This document shows, piece after piece, positions 8,901 through 18,514 of a DNA stretch of 64,000 nt (positions are counted from its first letter, which is position 1; every line of letters begins with the position of its first letter). Origin of the DNA: Chitinophaga sp. sic0106 (GTDB taxonomy: Bacteria; Bacteroidota; Bacteroidia; Chitinophagales; Chitinophagaceae); the NCBI RefSeq assembly GCF_019219075.1, contig NZ_JAHUWJ010000002.1, positions 186,001 to 250,000 on the forward strand, written 5' to 3'. Both the position numbers and the translations under genes were made by a program. The notes beneath the pieces are model-generated. The model did no database searches. It worked only from the letters and a program-made list of their open reading frames with translations, and was not told the origin of the DNA.

Positions 8901-9393
8901 TCGCGTAGTGATGGGGAATACCCGCCCGAATATACAAGGTGTGGTAAGCTCCTACCTCTCTGTGAAAAACTTCGTGCTAAACCTCAGCTGTCGCTACATA
9001 CAGGGACAGGATGCCTTTAACACTGCCCTGTATGATAAGGTAGAGAATATATCTTTTGAGAAAATGGCCAATTACAACCAGGATAAAAGAGCGCTGTATG
9101 AACGCTGGAAAAAGCCAGGCGACCAAACACAGTTTAAAGGTATCAGCATCTACGACAAAAGCTATATGAGTTCCCGCTTTGTACAGGAAGAAAATACTTT
9201 CTCACTGGAGTCGGCCAGTTTGTCCTACACCTTCCGCGATAAAGCCTGGTTGCGCAATATGCACCTGTCTAACATACGATTGATGGGAATGACTAATGAA
9301 CTGTTCCGCATTTCTACCATCAAGAGAGAGCGTGGGATCAGCTATCCATATGCCAGAACATTTTCTTTCACGCTGTCTGCCAGCCTACTTTAA
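5989..9393 (+). CDS. SusC/RagA TonB-dependent receptor with STN signalling domain
   Basis: A 1134-residue outer-membrane transporter. A long basic leader precedes the hydrophobic signal core at about 31-47 (MKLTFCLTLFFALHIS), so translation could also begin at 6079. The STN domain (about 50-128, RITIEARAARLESVFEEIK) is followed by a carboxypeptidase-like beta-sandwich (about 144-225), the plug (about 230-350, with VLKDAASTAIYGSRAANGVV) and the beta barrel ending in FSLTLSA-type aromatic residues. The STN domain ties it to the FecR/sigma pair upstream. With the SusD gene 11 bases on, it forms the glycan importer; the ligand is unknown. Confidence 0.93.
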   Translation: MQLLAKGKAVPPGRSGTWRQYLNIRQIGRIMKLTFCLTLFFALHISAKTMGQRITIEARAARLESVFEEIKLQTGYTFVYRDDLMAQSRKVDLHLQDATLKEVLEVCFKNQPFTYSITQTAVVLRKKEDEPPVTAPAPVQQEVIIRGKVTDEKGEPIPGASVALAGQSKGVATRTDGSFELKTDQDNVQLQISSIGFKTQTINASSKSVVRVILKTTDQSLSQVVVTGMFTRNKNSFSGKTDVYTGEQLKTVSNNNVVQALRTLDPSFLVMENNMAGSNPNVLPTIELRGQSAISSNDLRDQFSGDPNQPLFMLDGFEASLRQIVDLDINRIASITVLKDAASTAIYGSRAANGVVVVETIRTGAGKVTLSYTHDLSVDAPDLTSYNMMNAREKLEFEKLAGRYVANGVFDQPIDQFLYYDSLYSRRLQDVERGVNTYWLNEPVRTGITQRHSLYAGGGSGPITFDAGGSYRKVQGVMKGSGRDEWSGRLTLGYRTGKVNISNSVFVQGYSSTESPYGSFSTWVNTNPYFEKLPSYEPYLDKTRDKTNSNWNNLMVKNPLYAAAVGNYDKSKSLNITNNLNLTADVTDALRISGGLQLASNNLTGEVYRSPRDLQFDKTDPSRKGTYNNTKTNTFNYAAWLMLTYYKMLGKHMINANLRSDISEVKNKRESYLLEGFPMTANGNPRFAFDYALGSVPGFTTNISRKNKVLGSVNYSYDNRYSFDGTVAYDGSTSFGAANKYSPFYSVGARWNLAKEGFLKNTTWINQLSLRANIGVTGNQNFNAFSSISTYVYNGAAYVNAVGLNLATKGNVNLQWQNTTEKSTGMDAAFLGGRLKLSLDYYEKRTSPLVIAVSLPASTGLTNYPFNAGTLTTKGQEFRLSYSIIANQEKGITWTLSATGSHYTSRYSDLNKYLDVVNDKLREANALVQYRDGYAPDDLWAVPSLGIDPATGREIFLKKNGTQTFDYDYKDRVVMGNTRPNIQGVVSSYLSVKNFVLNLSCRYIQGQDAFNTALYDKVENISFEKMANYNQDKRALYERWKKPGDQTQFKGISIYDKSYMSSRFVQEENTFSLESASLSYTFRDKAWLRNMHLSNIRLMGMTNELFRISTIKRERGISYPYARTFSFTLSASLL

Positions 9394-9404
9394 AACATTC
9401 GAAG

Positions 9405-10832
9405 ATGAAAAATATCAAGAAAATATATGGACTCCACCTGTTATTATCGCTGCTGATCTGCTCCTGTAGTAAATGGCTGGATGTAAAGCCGGAAGACCGG
9501 ATTACAGAAGAGGCAGTATTTAATGCTGAAAATAATGTGTCAGACGCGCTCACAGGAGTGTATGCCCAAATGGCTGATAATACCTTATACGGAAAGAATC
9601 TGACGCTGACCATACTTGATTTATTTGCGCAAAATTACTGGTGTACCAACACTACTTATCCATGGTATCAATTTGCGGCGATCAACCAGTCAGATGCTAC
9701 TGTGTCCCAAAATCTACAGGCCGTATGGGGGAATATGTATATCGCAGTGGCCAATGTTAATAATTTTATTGAGAATATTGATAAAGCCCGGAACATCGCA
9801 CCGGAAAGGATCAAATACTACAAGGGGCAGGCACTTGCATTACGCGCTTTCCTTTATTTTGATCTGTTGCGCATGTGGGGGCCCCGTTATTCCACCGCAG
9901 ATTCTGTAAAAAATTCTATTCCTGTGTACAATAAGGTGAGTGTAGACGTGAGTGATTTCATACCAGCCACAAAAGTGATGGATACGATCTGCAGGGATAT
10001 TAGTCAGGCAGAAGAGTTGCTGGCAGCAGATCCTGTAGCTACGGAGGGTTACAGGGGTTATAATAATTTGCGCATGAACCTTTTCAGTGTAAAAGCCCTG
10101 AAAGCCCGTGTATTCTTATACCGGAACAACAAGCCTGCTGCCTTTGCTGCTGCCAAAGAGGTGATTGCCGCCAATAACCCTAAGTTGTTTCCCTGGGTAA
10201 ACCCGGATAACATCAAGCTCAATCAGGACAGTACAGATAAGGTTTTTGCTACGGAAGTGTTGTTCGGTATTTATAACCGCCAGCTGTATTCAAATCAGGT
10301 GGCGCTTTATGATGAAAATCTGCTGGACTTCCGCATCCTGGCGGGTGGCCGGATCACGGCACCGGCCACACAGAATTTCACAGATAAAATTTTTGAAAGT
10401 AAGCTGGAAGACTTCCGTTACAGCATATTGTGGCAGCTATCATCGCCACTCGGCTACCGCACTTTCAGGAGGTATGAAGATGTAAAGCTCACCAGCTATA
10501 CCATGCGATATGTGCAACCGCTGATCCGGTTGAGTGAAGTGTATTACATAGCGGCAGAGGCGGACCCTGATCCGGTGGATGGGCTCAATTACCTGAACAC
10601 CGTTATTGCCGCACGTGGCATCACCACTAAGATCACTGATCCTACGAAACTGGAGGCAGAAATATTGAAGGAATACCGCAAGGAGTTTATTGGGGAAGGA
10701 CAGTTGTGGTTTTACTACAAGCGAAAGAATATTACACAGCTACCTACACCTAATGCCGCAAACGGTACCCTGAATGTAGATGCCGGCCGTTTTGTATTCG
10801 CTTACCCGGATTCTGAAATGTCTTCCAGATAA
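9405..10832 (+). CDS. SusD/RagB-family glycan-binding lipoprotein
   Basis: A 475-residue surface lipoprotein whose signal ends in LLICSCSKWLD, a normal SusD lipobox and mature start. The N-terminal LDVKPEDRITEEAVF and the TPR-like repeats with RAFLYFDLLRMWG near residue 150 are typical, as is the C-terminal RKEFIGEGQLWFYYKR. SusD proteins cap the SusC barrel and bind the incoming oligosaccharide. It lies 11 bases after the SusC gene and 16 before the DUF4843 gene, so all are one operon. Confidence 0.92.
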   Translation: MKNIKKIYGLHLLLSLLICSCSKWLDVKPEDRITEEAVFNAENNVSDALTGVYAQMADNTLYGKNLTLTILDLFAQNYWCTNTTYPWYQFAAINQSDATVSQNLQAVWGNMYIAVANVNNFIENIDKARNIAPERIKYYKGQALALRAFLYFDLLRMWGPRYSTADSVKNSIPVYNKVSVDVSDFIPATKVMDTICRDISQAEELLAADPVATEGYRGYNNLRMNLFSVKALKARVFLYRNNKPAAFAAAKEVIAANNPKLFPWVNPDNIKLNQDSTDKVFATEVLFGIYNRQLYSNQVALYDENLLDFRILAGGRITAPATQNFTDKIFESKLEDFRYSILWQLSSPLGYRTFRRYEDVKLTSYTMRYVQPLIRLSEVYYIAAEADPDPVDGLNYLNTVIAARGITTKITDPTKLEAEILKEYRKEFIGEGQLWFYYKRKNITQLPTPNAANGTLNVDAGRFVFAYPDSEMSSR

Positions 10833-10848
10833 TTAAAACGCATTAGAT

Positions 10849-11670
10849 ATGAAAAAAATTATCGTCATTATAGCAGCAGCTTGTATGCTTTGGTCCTGCC
10901 AGCATGAGCCGCTTCAATTGTTTGACCAGGAACAGGCAAAGAGTAATATTTACCTGAAGAAACCATTTGATGCCTCCCGGAAATCTTCCGGAACGTTGGT
11001 GCAGGATGATACGTTGAAATTTTTCTGGGTAGGTATGGGATTTTTGCCGGCAGAATTTAAAGACAGCGTGGTCTACTTTGCCGTACAGGTATCGGGTGTG
11101 CCGGCGGATCATGACCGTGCATATAAGGTGCTGGCGGTGGACTCCACCACAATGCAGGAAGGCCGCGACTATTCAATTACCCGGGCTATCATAGGTGCCG
11201 GCAGGTTTGTGGATAGTTTGAAGATTACCGTGCATCGAAATGCCAATATGAATACGACCCCGCTGCGATTGGATTTTATGCTGGCAGGTGGTCCGGAACT
11301 GAATGTAAATATGCCTTTTGCGAAAACCGCATTTACCTCCAACCGCGATTCTATCAACCTGCTGAAGTATACCCTGTATGGGGATAACAGCACCAGCAAG
11401 CCTTACCTGTGGACGAATACTTCCCTGGCTAACACTACCGTGGGCTATTTTGGTGATTACAGTGCGGAAAAAGTGATGCTGATGATAAAGGCGATGGGCT
11501 TGCAGATGACGGATTTTACCGTGATGCCCAAGACTGGATTTAACTTCAATAATTTTATTATCTGGTCAAGATATATGGTGTGGTGGTTTGCAAAGGAGGC
11601 TTCAGAAGGCCGCTTTTATACCAACCCTGACGGTACTGCTATGACGATGGGCCGCTATGCGCAAGGGTAA
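10849..11670 (+). CDS. DUF4843 lipoprotein
   Basis: A 273-residue predicted lipoprotein: MKKIIVIIAAACMLWSC gives the lipobox. The order and content (YLKKPFDASRKS, DDTLKFFWVGMGF, a central beta-rich region with HRNANMNTTPLRLDFML, then a Trp-rich C-terminus) fit the DUF4843 family, which occurs beside SusCD pairs. The role is unknown; a surface glycan-binding protein is likely from context. The gene end overlaps the upstream part of the next frame, so the two are probably translated together. Confidence 0.75.
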   Translation: MKKIIVIIAAACMLWSCQHEPLQLFDQEQAKSNIYLKKPFDASRKSSGTLVQDDTLKFFWVGMGFLPAEFKDSVVYFAVQVSGVPADHDRAYKVLAVDSTTMQEGRDYSITRAIIGAGRFVDSLKITVHRNANMNTTPLRLDFMLAGGPELNVNMPFAKTAFTSNRDSINLLKYTLYGDNSTSKPYLWTNTSLANTTVGYFGDYSAEKVMLMIKAMGLQMTDFTVMPKTGFNFNNFIIWSRYMVWWFAKEASEGRFYTNPDGTAMTMGRYAQG

Positions 11671-11698
11671 TAATATCTCTCAAACACAAAACAAAAAT

Positions 11699-13276
11699 AT
11701 GCGAATTTCATATATACTGACGGCTGCTATTTTGTTCCTGTTGTTTACCGGATGCTATAAGGATCTGGGCAACTACGACTATGTGGCTATTAATTCGGCA
11801 GAAATAAAAGGGATAAAGGATACTGTGGTGGTAATGAATGGAGATTCTGCGTTCATTTCTCCGGAAATTACCTTCACAAAAGGTGGTGGCGAAAATGATT
11901 ATACCTATAAGTGGATTCTCGTGGGAAATGCCGGCGCCTCTTCTAACAGGGTGTTATCTGAAAAGCGCAATCTGGCCGCGCTCATCCCGGTGACGTTGGG
12001 TACTTACGACATGTTTTTCCAGGTGAGAGAAACAGCAACAGGTATCCTTTGGCAAAAGCAATTTAAGTTAGCAGTTGTAGGAGCCATAAAACCACAGGGC
12101 TGGTTTGTGATGTCCGAAGTGAATGGGGCCACACGCCTGGATTATTACCAGGAAGATGCAGCATCACTTGGTACCTACCTGCAGGTTTATCGTGATTTTA
12201 GCCAGCGACTGGTTGATCCCACTGATGGTACCCAGCTGCGGTTTGCCGGTAAACCCAAGTTTATGAGTATATGGGCTAATACGGTTACCCCGGCAGAGGC
12301 AAGGGCAAAGACCTGGTTGTATGTGGGTACATCAGAGGGTATTGAAAAAGTAAATATCACAGATGGTTTTATCTGGAAAAAAACAAAATACAACTTCGAG
12401 ATGGAGGCCATAAGTAAAATGTGCCAGCGTCCGGACTGGGTACGTGGACAAAACACTGGGGTAGGGTATGCCTACCAGGATAAAAAATTGTTCAAGAATA
12501 ATGCGGTTGGATATCAGTGGTTTGATGTGCCTATTAACCAGATCAACGGACTGGTGTTTGATGTATCTCCGGTGATTGCCACTGTTTATAACCAGATCTT
12601 CATGCAATGCTTAATGTTTGATGTAACCAAAAAACGACTGTTGATGCATTATGGTGAAAACTCCAATACGGTGAAAGCGCTTGGAGCAGGGAACGGTTCG
12701 TTTAAACCAGACAGTTTAGGCATGGATGTGGTATGGTTAGGCTATACACCTGTTCAGGGAGGACTCGGACTTGGGGTATTTGATGATGGTAAAGGAAAGC
12801 GCTTCCTGGCAAGGCTTACCTGGAAATATATCAACGGTATAGCAGAACCGTTTGCCATGGATGATATAACTTCACTTACGGATATTACCAAGGCAGATTT
12901 TTATGCAGTGGATGAAAGGTATGGTTACCTGTTTTATAGTGCCGGTAATAAAGTGTACCGCTATAACACAGATACAAAGGAGTTGATTGTATTCAGGGAG
13001 TATCCCTCCAACTTTAAGATCAGTATGATGAAGGCGCGTACGAATCCACAGATAAATGCCTGGATATATGTGTCGGTAAACCCGAATCCGGCGGTAACCA
13101 GGCAGCTGGAACCCGGATTAATAGGCTTACAGGTAGGCGTATACGACCCGTCGATGCCGGATGTATCCGGTAAGGTGGATGTGCTTAAAATCACGCCTGA
13201 TCCAACTCCTGCAACATTATATTATACTTTATCCGGCTTGGGTAAGGTAGTAGCGGCAGATTATTTGTATCAGTAG
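11699..13276 (+). CDS. PKD-like family surface lipoprotein
   Basis: The start at 11699 is chosen because it gives a clean lipoprotein signal (MRISYILTAAILFLLFTGC); a frame extension to 11657 would add 14 polar residues and overlap DUF4843. The 525-residue product starts with one PKD/Ig-like module (about residues 25-125, with GENDYTYKWILVG), followed by a long beta-rich region with propeller-like repeats (GWFVMSEVNG, DERYGYLFYSAGNKVYRYN). It matches the PKD-like family found as the fourth gene of SusCD operons and probably binds glycan at the surface. It is the last gene of the operon. Confidence 0.75.
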   Translation: MRISYILTAAILFLLFTGCYKDLGNYDYVAINSAEIKGIKDTVVVMNGDSAFISPEITFTKGGGENDYTYKWILVGNAGASSNRVLSEKRNLAALIPVTLGTYDMFFQVRETATGILWQKQFKLAVVGAIKPQGWFVMSEVNGATRLDYYQEDAASLGTYLQVYRDFSQRLVDPTDGTQLRFAGKPKFMSIWANTVTPAEARAKTWLYVGTSEGIEKVNITDGFIWKKTKYNFEMEAISKMCQRPDWVRGQNTGVGYAYQDKKLFKNNAVGYQWFDVPINQINGLVFDVSPVIATVYNQIFMQCLMFDVTKKRLLMHYGENSNTVKALGAGNGSFKPDSLGMDVVWLGYTPVQGGLGLGVFDDGKGKRFLARLTWKYINGIAEPFAMDDITSLTDITKADFYAVDERYGYLFYSAGNKVYRYNTDTKELIVFREYPSNFKISMMKARTNPQINAWIYVSVNPNPAVTRQLEPGLIGLQVGVYDPSMPDVSGKVDVLKITPDPTPATLYYTLSGLGKVVAADYLYQ

Positions 13277-13296
13277 TCCTTGGGCTCTCTCGTAAT

Positions 13297-13345
13297 ATCA
13301 GGAACAAAAAAAGACAGCCGCCGGCTGTCTTTTTTTGTTCCTGAT
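13297..13345. terminator. Bidirectional terminator between PKD-like gene and GH97
   Basis: A palindrome with 24-bp arms (13297-13320 and 13322-13345) around a single C. The core GACAGCC/GGCTGTC is flanked by A7 on one side and T7 on the other, so it forms a GC stem plus T tract when read from either strand. It sits between two converging genes. Confidence 0.9.
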
Positions 13346-13355
13346 CAGGAGATAG

Positions 13356-15620
<2,265 letters not shown>

Positions 15621-15726
15621 TAAAAGCTGCGGTGAAAAAAATACCGTAAACAGCGAAAGGAGTATTAGTGGTTTTTTGTGGTTGAAATCCTTTGTGGTAA
15701 AGGCTTACGGTTTAAAATTACCGATT

Positions 15727-15747
15727 TTTGCAATCGTTTGCAATTCG
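15727..15747. repeat. Tandem TTTGCAATCG / TTTGCAATTCG pair
   Basis: Two adjacent near-identical 10-11-base units at 15727-15736 and 15737-15747. The one-turn spacing suggests a protein-binding site upstream of PL6. Confidence 0.45.
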
Positions 15748-15770
15748 ATGGATTTTTACTATTTTTAGTA

Positions 15771-15791
15771 TACAAAATTTTGTTCCACTTT
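15771..15791. repeat. Left arm of 21-bp inverted repeat around the PL6 gene
   Basis: The 21 bases here, starting TACAAAATTTTGTTCC, match the reverse complement of 18378-18398 at 20 of 21 positions. The arm itself contains the perfect 12-base palindrome ACAAAATTTTGT. Confidence 0.7.
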
Positions 15792-15871
15792 ATGAGAATA
15801 GTGTGTGAGTCCCCGTCACACAAATGCGCTGTTGTGTAAACCAAAATCTATCATTATTTAAAATCACCCAA

Positions 15872-18373
15872 ATGATTCCCGTTCTCTACTCACGGTTAAA
15901 CCGTTGTGCCCACAAGTGGCTGTTGTTACTCCTGTTTGTATTTACCACGTTACAACTATCTGCGGCCACTATTAATGTCAGTTCTCTATCCGCCCTGCAA
16001 ACAGCGATCAATAGTGCTGTTGCGGGGGATGTAATTATCCTTGCCAATGGTGTATACACTGCCAGCACCGACATCTCCATCAATAAACAAGGTACTGCCT
16101 CACAGCCTATTACCATTCAGGCGCAAACGATTGGTGGGGTGGAAATCAATGGTACTGCGGGGATTAATATTGTGAGTCCTGCGAAGTACATCATCATTAA
16201 AGGTTTCAAATTTAAGTTCAATGCCAGCCAGGCTACCATGGCCACTGGTACGAGCTTTTGCCGCTGGACGCGCAACCTGTTTGAAACACCTGGCGATGGT
16301 GAAAACCTGCTGCTGAATGGTAATGACCACGAAGTGGACTACAATACCTTTCAGCATAAAAATGCAATGGGCCGCTTTATTGCGGTACGCGGGAGTGGCA
16401 GCCAGATTGCGCAGCGCCTGCATATCCATCACAATTATTTTTATGATCAGCAACCGCAAACTGCCAATGGCGCTGAAACATTACAGTTTGGGCTGAGCGG
16501 ATTGAGCTTATCATCTTCCAATAGTATTGTAGAGTATAATGTATTTGAGGGTTGTGAGGGAGAGAATGAAATGATCTCCATCAAAGCTTCCGCAGTAACA
16601 CTGCGCTACAACACTATCAGGGATTGCGTTTCACAGTTTACCCTGCGACACGGTAATTTCTGTAACGTGTATGGCAACTATTTTTTGAACACGCAGGGTA
16701 TCCGCATCTTCGGAGATGACCACAAAGTATACAGTAACCATTTCGAAAATTGTAGTCCCGGTATAAACATCGGGAATGGCGATGGAGAGGTGGCTGATGG
16801 TGCCGCGCTGACCAGTCATGACCGGCCGGACCGCTGCGTGATTGCATTCAATACCCTCGTGAATTGTGCTACCAATTATGTACAAGCTGGCCGCAGCGGT
16901 GGTTTAGGCGCCACCTATACTACCTTCGTAAACAATATCATTCAGGGCGGTGGTGCAGCTGCTTCTATCGCCGGCCCCTATACGAATGCTACCTGGGGTG
17001 GAAATATTTTGTACAGCACCAGTGGCGCAGGAGCGGTGCCTTCCGGTACCTATACTACCGGTAATCCTTTGCTGGCAAGGGATGCCACCGGTACCTTCCA
17101 CATTCAGAGCGGCAGCCCGGCCATTAATGCGGCTACTGGCAGCTATAGTACACTGAATACGGATATGGATGGCCAATCGCGCAGTGGCACCTTTGATATT
17201 GGTGCGGACGAAGTGTCCACCGCCGCGGTAACTGCCCGCATCCTGGATGGCACTATGGTAGGCGTAAACGGCTCCGACACCCCCGTGGGTACCTGCGTGC
17301 CTGCCAGCGCCAGTGCGGATGATGGCAATGTGCCCGCCAATGTGCTGGACGGGGATACGCTCACCCGCTGGTCCGCCAGTGGCAACGGCCAATGGATTCA
17401 GTTTTGCCTGGATAACATCGTGTCGGTTTCAGCGGTGAAAATAGCTTTCTACAATGGAGACAGCAGGATCAGTACTTTCGACGTGCTTGCCAGCAACGAC
17501 GGCAGCAGCTTTAGTACGGTAGTTGCCGGCCTCACCAGCAGCGGTGCTTCCAGGGTGCTGGAAACGTTCAGTTTTACACCGGTATCTGCAAAATATATAC
17601 GCATTGTAGGCCATGGCAACAACGTAAATGCCTGGAACAGCTTTACCGAAGTGCAGGTAGTAACCGGTACCACCCCCTGTGTGCCCGTGATCGCCAGTGC
17701 GGACGATGGGAACGTGCCTGCCAATGTGTTGGACGGGGATCTGAACACGCGCTGGTCTGCCAGTGGTAATGGCCAGTGGATACAGCTCTGCCTCGGTACA
17801 GCGCAAAGCGTTTCAGGGGTTAAAATCGCCTTCTTCAGCGGTAATACCCGTACGAGCACATTTGATGTGAAGGTGGGAAATGATACCAGTAGCCTTACCA
17901 CGGTAGCCACCGGACTTGTAAGCAGCGGTACCTCCACTGCGCTGGAAACGTTCAACTTCACAGCCCTAACGGGTAAGTATGTACGAATAGTTGGTCATGG
18001 TAACAGCACTAACTTATGGAACAGTTATGCCGAAGTGCAGGCGATTACTGGTAGTTCGCTGGATGCCATTACCGGCAGCGCCATGCTGGCTGCTACGCCG
18101 AAGCTGGCAGTTACTACTACAGAGCAGCTGGATATCTATCCGAATCCTGCCGGCCTTCAGACCACGGTTTCGTTTACCCTTAAGCAGCCTGCGCGTGTAG
18201 CCCTGAATTTGTATGATGTCAGCGGAAGATTTATCCGCCATATTGTGGGTGGTAAATTGCCTGCAGGTAAGCATACTTATACGGTGCCATTGTCGGATGT
18301 GAGCAGTGGAAATTATCTGCTGATACTCAACAATGAGGGCAGGTTGAGCACTGGCCGCATCAGCAGGCAGTAA
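15872..18373 (+). CDS. PL6-family lyase with two F5/8C (discoidin) modules and T9SS sorting domain
   Basis: Start 15872 is chosen; an upstream ATG at 15824 adds 16 residues ahead of the signal (LLLLLFVFTTLQLSAA). The right-handed beta-helix (about residues 32-435) is PL6/chondroitinase-B-like: Lys238 in ISIKAS and Arg259 in TLRHGN occupy the catalytic pair, with the same 21-residue spacing as chondroitinase B. Two F5/8C (CBM32-like) modules follow at about 470-600 and 605-735, both starting near SADDGNVPANVLDGD. The end (DIYPNPAGLQTTVSF to the last residue) is a type IX secretion C-terminal domain. Alginate or chondroitin/dermatan lyase is the family range; specificity is open. Confidence 0.9.
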   Translation: MIPVLYSRLNRCAHKWLLLLLFVFTTLQLSAATINVSSLSALQTAINSAVAGDVIILANGVYTASTDISINKQGTASQPITIQAQTIGGVEINGTAGINIVSPAKYIIIKGFKFKFNASQATMATGTSFCRWTRNLFETPGDGENLLLNGNDHEVDYNTFQHKNAMGRFIAVRGSGSQIAQRLHIHHNYFYDQQPQTANGAETLQFGLSGLSLSSSNSIVEYNVFEGCEGENEMISIKASAVTLRYNTIRDCVSQFTLRHGNFCNVYGNYFLNTQGIRIFGDDHKVYSNHFENCSPGINIGNGDGEVADGAALTSHDRPDRCVIAFNTLVNCATNYVQAGRSGGLGATYTTFVNNIIQGGGAAASIAGPYTNATWGGNILYSTSGAGAVPSGTYTTGNPLLARDATGTFHIQSGSPAINAATGSYSTLNTDMDGQSRSGTFDIGADEVSTAAVTARILDGTMVGVNGSDTPVGTCVPASASADDGNVPANVLDGDTLTRWSASGNGQWIQFCLDNIVSVSAVKIAFYNGDSRISTFDVLASNDGSSFSTVVAGLTSSGASRVLETFSFTPVSAKYIRIVGHGNNVNAWNSFTEVQVVTGTTPCVPVIASADDGNVPANVLDGDLNTRWSASGNGQWIQLCLGTAQSVSGVKIAFFSGNTRTSTFDVKVGNDTSSLTTVATGLVSSGTSTALETFNFTALTGKYVRIVGHGNSTNLWNSYAEVQAITGSSLDAITGSAMLAATPKLAVTTTEQLDIYPNPAGLQTTVSFTLKQPARVALNLYDVSGRFIRHIVGGKLPAGKHTYTVPLSDVSSGNYLLILNNEGRLSTGRISRQ

Positions 18374-18377
18374 AATT

Positions 18378-18398
18378 AAAGTGGAACAAAATCTTGTA
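18378..18398. repeat. Right arm of 21-bp inverted repeat around the PL6 gene
   Basis: Starts four bases after the PL6 stop codon. It is the reverse complement of 15771-15791 with one mismatch and ends AAAATCTTGTA. The first GAGCCGCCA hairpin begins directly after it. Confidence 0.7.
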
Positions 18399-18514
18399 GA
18401 GCCGCCATGCTGGCGGCTCCTCGCTAAAGTCCCCGCTAATATCCCTACTGTAATCAATTGATTTTTTGGGAGAAGGAGGAGATCTTATCGGGGAGCCGCC
18501 AGTATGGCGGCTTT
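18399..18514. terminator. Two related GAGCCGCCA hairpins between converging PL6 and lpxR-like genes
   Basis: GAGCCGCCA-TGC-TGGCGGCTC at 18399-18419 and GAGCCGCCA-GTA-TGGCGGCTT at 18493-18514 are almost the same stem with different loops. The second is followed by TT and overlaps the stop codon of the minus-strand gene (18513-18515). They probably end the two converging transcripts, though neither has a long T tract. The 73 bases between them hold TTGATTTTTTGGG and a purine-rich stretch, with no gene. Confidence 0.55.

Noticed and set aside
15771..18398. PL6 segment as an insertion sequence
   Set aside because: There is no transposase and no target duplication beside the inverted arms; it is kept only as an unexplained inverted repeat.
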